A DNA stretch of 6,722 nt, taken from positions 1 to 6,722 of the forward strand of contig CAIKHC010000318.1 of NCBI GenBank assembly GCA_903827085.1, given 5' to 3'. The stretch comes from an uncultured Candidatus Nemicrothrix sp. Its GTDB lineage: Bacteria; Actinomycetota; Acidimicrobiia; Acidimicrobiales; Acidimicrobilacustridaceae. Shown piece after piece: positions 5,471 through 6,722 of the stretch. Both the position numbers and the translations under genes were made by a program. The stretch's first letter is position 1. Every line of letters starts with the position of its first letter. The notes under the pieces are model-generated. The model was not told the DNA's origin. It was given only the letters and a program-made list of their open reading frames with translations, and did not search any database.

Positions 5471-5989
5471 GTGCCATTCGTGGATGTCGCCCTGCTTCGT
5501 TGGCCAATGGAAGAAGACCGTCGCCAAGCCCTTGCGGCTCGGGGAGCATCTCGGCTGTTGCTCGTCGATGCCGACACCGCTGCGCCTGAGGCCGCCGATT
5601 GCCTTGAGGATTGGATCCGTTTGCCGGCGAGTCAGGACGATATCGATGCGCGCTGCCGGGCGATTGCTACCCGATCAATGGTCCACAACTCCGAAACCCC
5701 AGCGCTTGATCCCGACGGAGTGCTCCGGGTTGGGGCCGGGTGGGTGTCGTTACCTCCGCTTGAAGCCCGACTCATGTCGGCATTGCTTGACCGGTTCGGC
5801 GCCGTGGTGAGTCGGGACAATCTTTCTCGCACCGGATGGCCCACGGGCGCGCCGGGGCGTAATGCGCTCGATGTGCACATGCTCCGTTTGCGCCGCCGGA
5901 TCGGCCCATTGGGACTCGCAATCCGAACCGTTCGTTCGCGTGGCTACCTACTGGAAGTCGGCGAATTGCAAATGGTTCAGCCGGCCTGA
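5471..5989 (+). CDS. OmpR/PhoB-type winged-helix regulator with reduced receiver-like N-terminus
   Basis: This is a predicted DNA-binding protein of 172 residues. The C-terminal part (about 80-162) is a trans_reg_C winged helix: an N-terminal strand pair ([19 protein letters not shown]), helix [19 protein letters not shown], recognition helix [15 protein letters not shown] (132-146), and wing [12 protein letters not shown] (151-162), the near-invariant ending of the family. The first 70 residues resemble a shortened receiver: strand VDVALLRW, helix [12 protein letters not shown], strand LLLVDAD, then [19 protein letters not shown], which lines up with the KPF...ELLARIRAL end of real receivers but with the middle missing and Leu in place of the switch Lys. 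Phosphorylation is therefore doubtful. The frame is open back to 5372, but that start would overlap the divergent cNMP gene; GTG 5471 ([11 protein letters not shown]) fits the fold best, and ATG 5507 is an alternative. The gene ends 13 bp inside the convergent gpmA. Targets are unknown; the divergent neighbour is a natural candidate. Confidence 0.82.
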   Translation: MPFVDVALLRWPMEEDRRQALAARGASRLLLVDADTAAPEAADCLEDWIRLPASQDDIDARCRAIATRSMVHNSETPALDPDGVLRVGAGWVSLPPLEARLMSALLDRFGAVVSRDNLSRTGWPTGAPGRNALDVHMLRLRRRIGPLGLAIRTVRSRGYLLEVGELQMVQPA

Positions 5990-6722
5990 CGGGCCACCGC
6001 TTCTGCAGCTGCCTTTGCCGCGTCGGCATCGCCGAGATAGCGATCTGTCAATGCCAGTCGCTTGGTTGGCACCATCGCGTCGTCGAGTTCGTAACGAATG
6101 GGCACGCCAGTCGGAAGGTTCACATCGGCGATATCGGCGTCGCTGATGGCATCGAGATGCTTGATGAGCGCTCGAAGACTGTTGCCGTGGGCGACAACAA
6201 GAACGGTGTGGCCAGCGTGCAGGTCGGGGACGATGTCGTCGTACCAGTAGGGAAGCATGCGGTCGACGACATCGGCGAGGCATTCCGAGGCAGGCAGGAC
6301 GTCGGCCGGAAGTGAGGCGTAGCGCTCATCGAACCGAGGGTGACGGGGATCATCGAGTTCGAGCTTGGGCGGCGGGATGTCATAGGAACGACGCCATTCG
6401 AAGACCTGGTCCTTGCCGTACTTCTCGGTGGTCTCCTTCTTGTCCATTCCCTGCAGCGCGCCGTAATGGCGTTCATTGAGCCGCCACGAACGACGAACCG
6501 GAACCCAGAGCCGGTCCATGCCGTCGAGGGCAAGGTTTGCGGTGCGGATCGCCCGGACTTGCATCGAGGTATGGACCACGGTGGGCCCTACACCGGCAGC
6601 TGTCATGGCGGGCCCGGCGGCACTGGCCTCGGCCTGGCCCTGATCGGTGAGGTCGGCGTCGTACCAGCCAGTGAAGAGATTTTCGAGGTTCCAGGTGCTC
6701 TGACCATGGCGCAGCAGAGATC
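5977..6722 (-). CDS. gpmA: 2,3-bisphosphoglycerate-dependent phosphoglycerate mutase (N-terminus cut by the window edge)
   Basis: This glycolytic and gluconeogenic enzyme interconverts 3- and 2-phosphoglycerate through a phosphohistidine. The frame stays open to the right edge, and 247 residues are visible, so only about 5-10 N-terminal residues are missing. An ATG at 6606 is internal and would remove the active site. The sequence entering from the edge is [20 protein letters not shown], with the phosphorylated histidine encoded at 6706-6708. The catalytic glutamate is in [13 protein letters not shown] (codon 6472-6474). The second histidine is in [16 protein letters not shown] (codon 6187-6189). 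The [20 protein letters not shown] insert and the YDIPPP segment are typical of the long dPGM form, distinguishing it from short broad-specificity histidine phosphatases. RHGQ instead of RHGE is a mild, known type of variation. The stop at 5977-5979 overlaps the end of the convergent winged-helix gene by 13 bp. The promoter lies outside the window. Confidence 0.96.
   Translation of the reverse strand, partial: SLLRHGQSTWNLENLFTGWYDADLTDQGQAEASAAGPAMTAAGVGPTVVHTSMQVRAIRTANLALDGMDRLWVPVRRSWRLNERHYGALQGMDKKETTEKYGKDQVFEWRRSYDIPPPKLELDDPRHPRFDERYASLPADVLPASECLADVVDRMLPYWYDDIVPDLHAGHTVLVVAHGNSLRALIKHLDAISDADIADVNLPTGVPIRYELDDAMVPTKRLALTDRYLGDADAAKAAAEAVARQAG

Noticed and set aside
1..6722. A mobile element, defence system, CRISPR array or biosynthetic cluster
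   Set aside because: There are no transposase, integrase, nuclease or toxin-antitoxin signatures, no repeat-spacer pattern and no cluster of biosynthetic enzymes. The SnoaL-like fragment plus efflux pump alone is not enough to call a natural-product cluster.

Overview
The window looks like chromosomal DNA from an actinobacterium. An Acidimicrobiia-like lineage is my best guess, but this is inference from protein character and not a database match. The signs are moderately high GC, a Mycobacterium-type dCTP deaminase with [12 protein letters not shown] and [17 protein letters not shown], a long membrane-anchored Fe-S oxidoreductase of the kind actinobacteria use with electron-transfer flavoproteins, an EmrB/QacA-type (DHA2) efflux protein, and several genes whose -10 element lies so close to the start codon that the transcripts would be leaderless or nearly so. 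I see no phage, transposon, CRISPR, rRNA or tRNA. Most of the window is ordinary core-genome content.

Left part, + strand (1-2565): the 3' end of a SnoaL/NTF2-like protein, then a 72-bp gap holding a perfect 10-bp inverted repeat and a possible 9-codon leader ORF, then a 14-helix DHA2 drug-efflux-type transporter (ATG 366). After 22 bp comes dcd, encoding dCTP deaminase, probably the dUMP-forming bifunctional form.

Middle (2566-4893): the convergent gap between dcd and the next gene is almost completely filled by one long imperfect inverted repeat (about 2571-2693). Its three non-Watson-Crick pairs are all G-U when read as + strand RNA. On the minus strand follows a 731-residue protein with a NarI-like membrane anchor, two [4Fe-4S] motifs and two CCG (HdrB-like) domains, probably an ETF:menaquinone oxidoreductase (EtfD/EMO-like). 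Upstream of it on the same strand (4966-5373) is a stand-alone cyclic-nucleotide-binding domain protein.

Right part: a divergent + strand gene (5471-5989) encodes an OmpR/PhoB-type winged-helix protein with a shrunken receiver-like N-terminus. It converges on and overlaps by 13 bp gpmA (minus, 5977 to the right edge), the cofactor-dependent phosphoglycerate mutase, which is cut at its N-terminus by the window end.

Together the genes cover export, pyrimidine deoxynucleotide supply, respiratory electron entry, ligand-responsive regulation and glycolysis. They do not form one pathway. The non-routine items are the dcd 3' structured element, the hairpin and mini-ORF ahead of the efflux gene, the repeated leaderless promoter geometry, and the divergent pair of a sensor without an output domain and an output domain with a reduced receiver. 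No gap without a gene exceeds about 135 bp.
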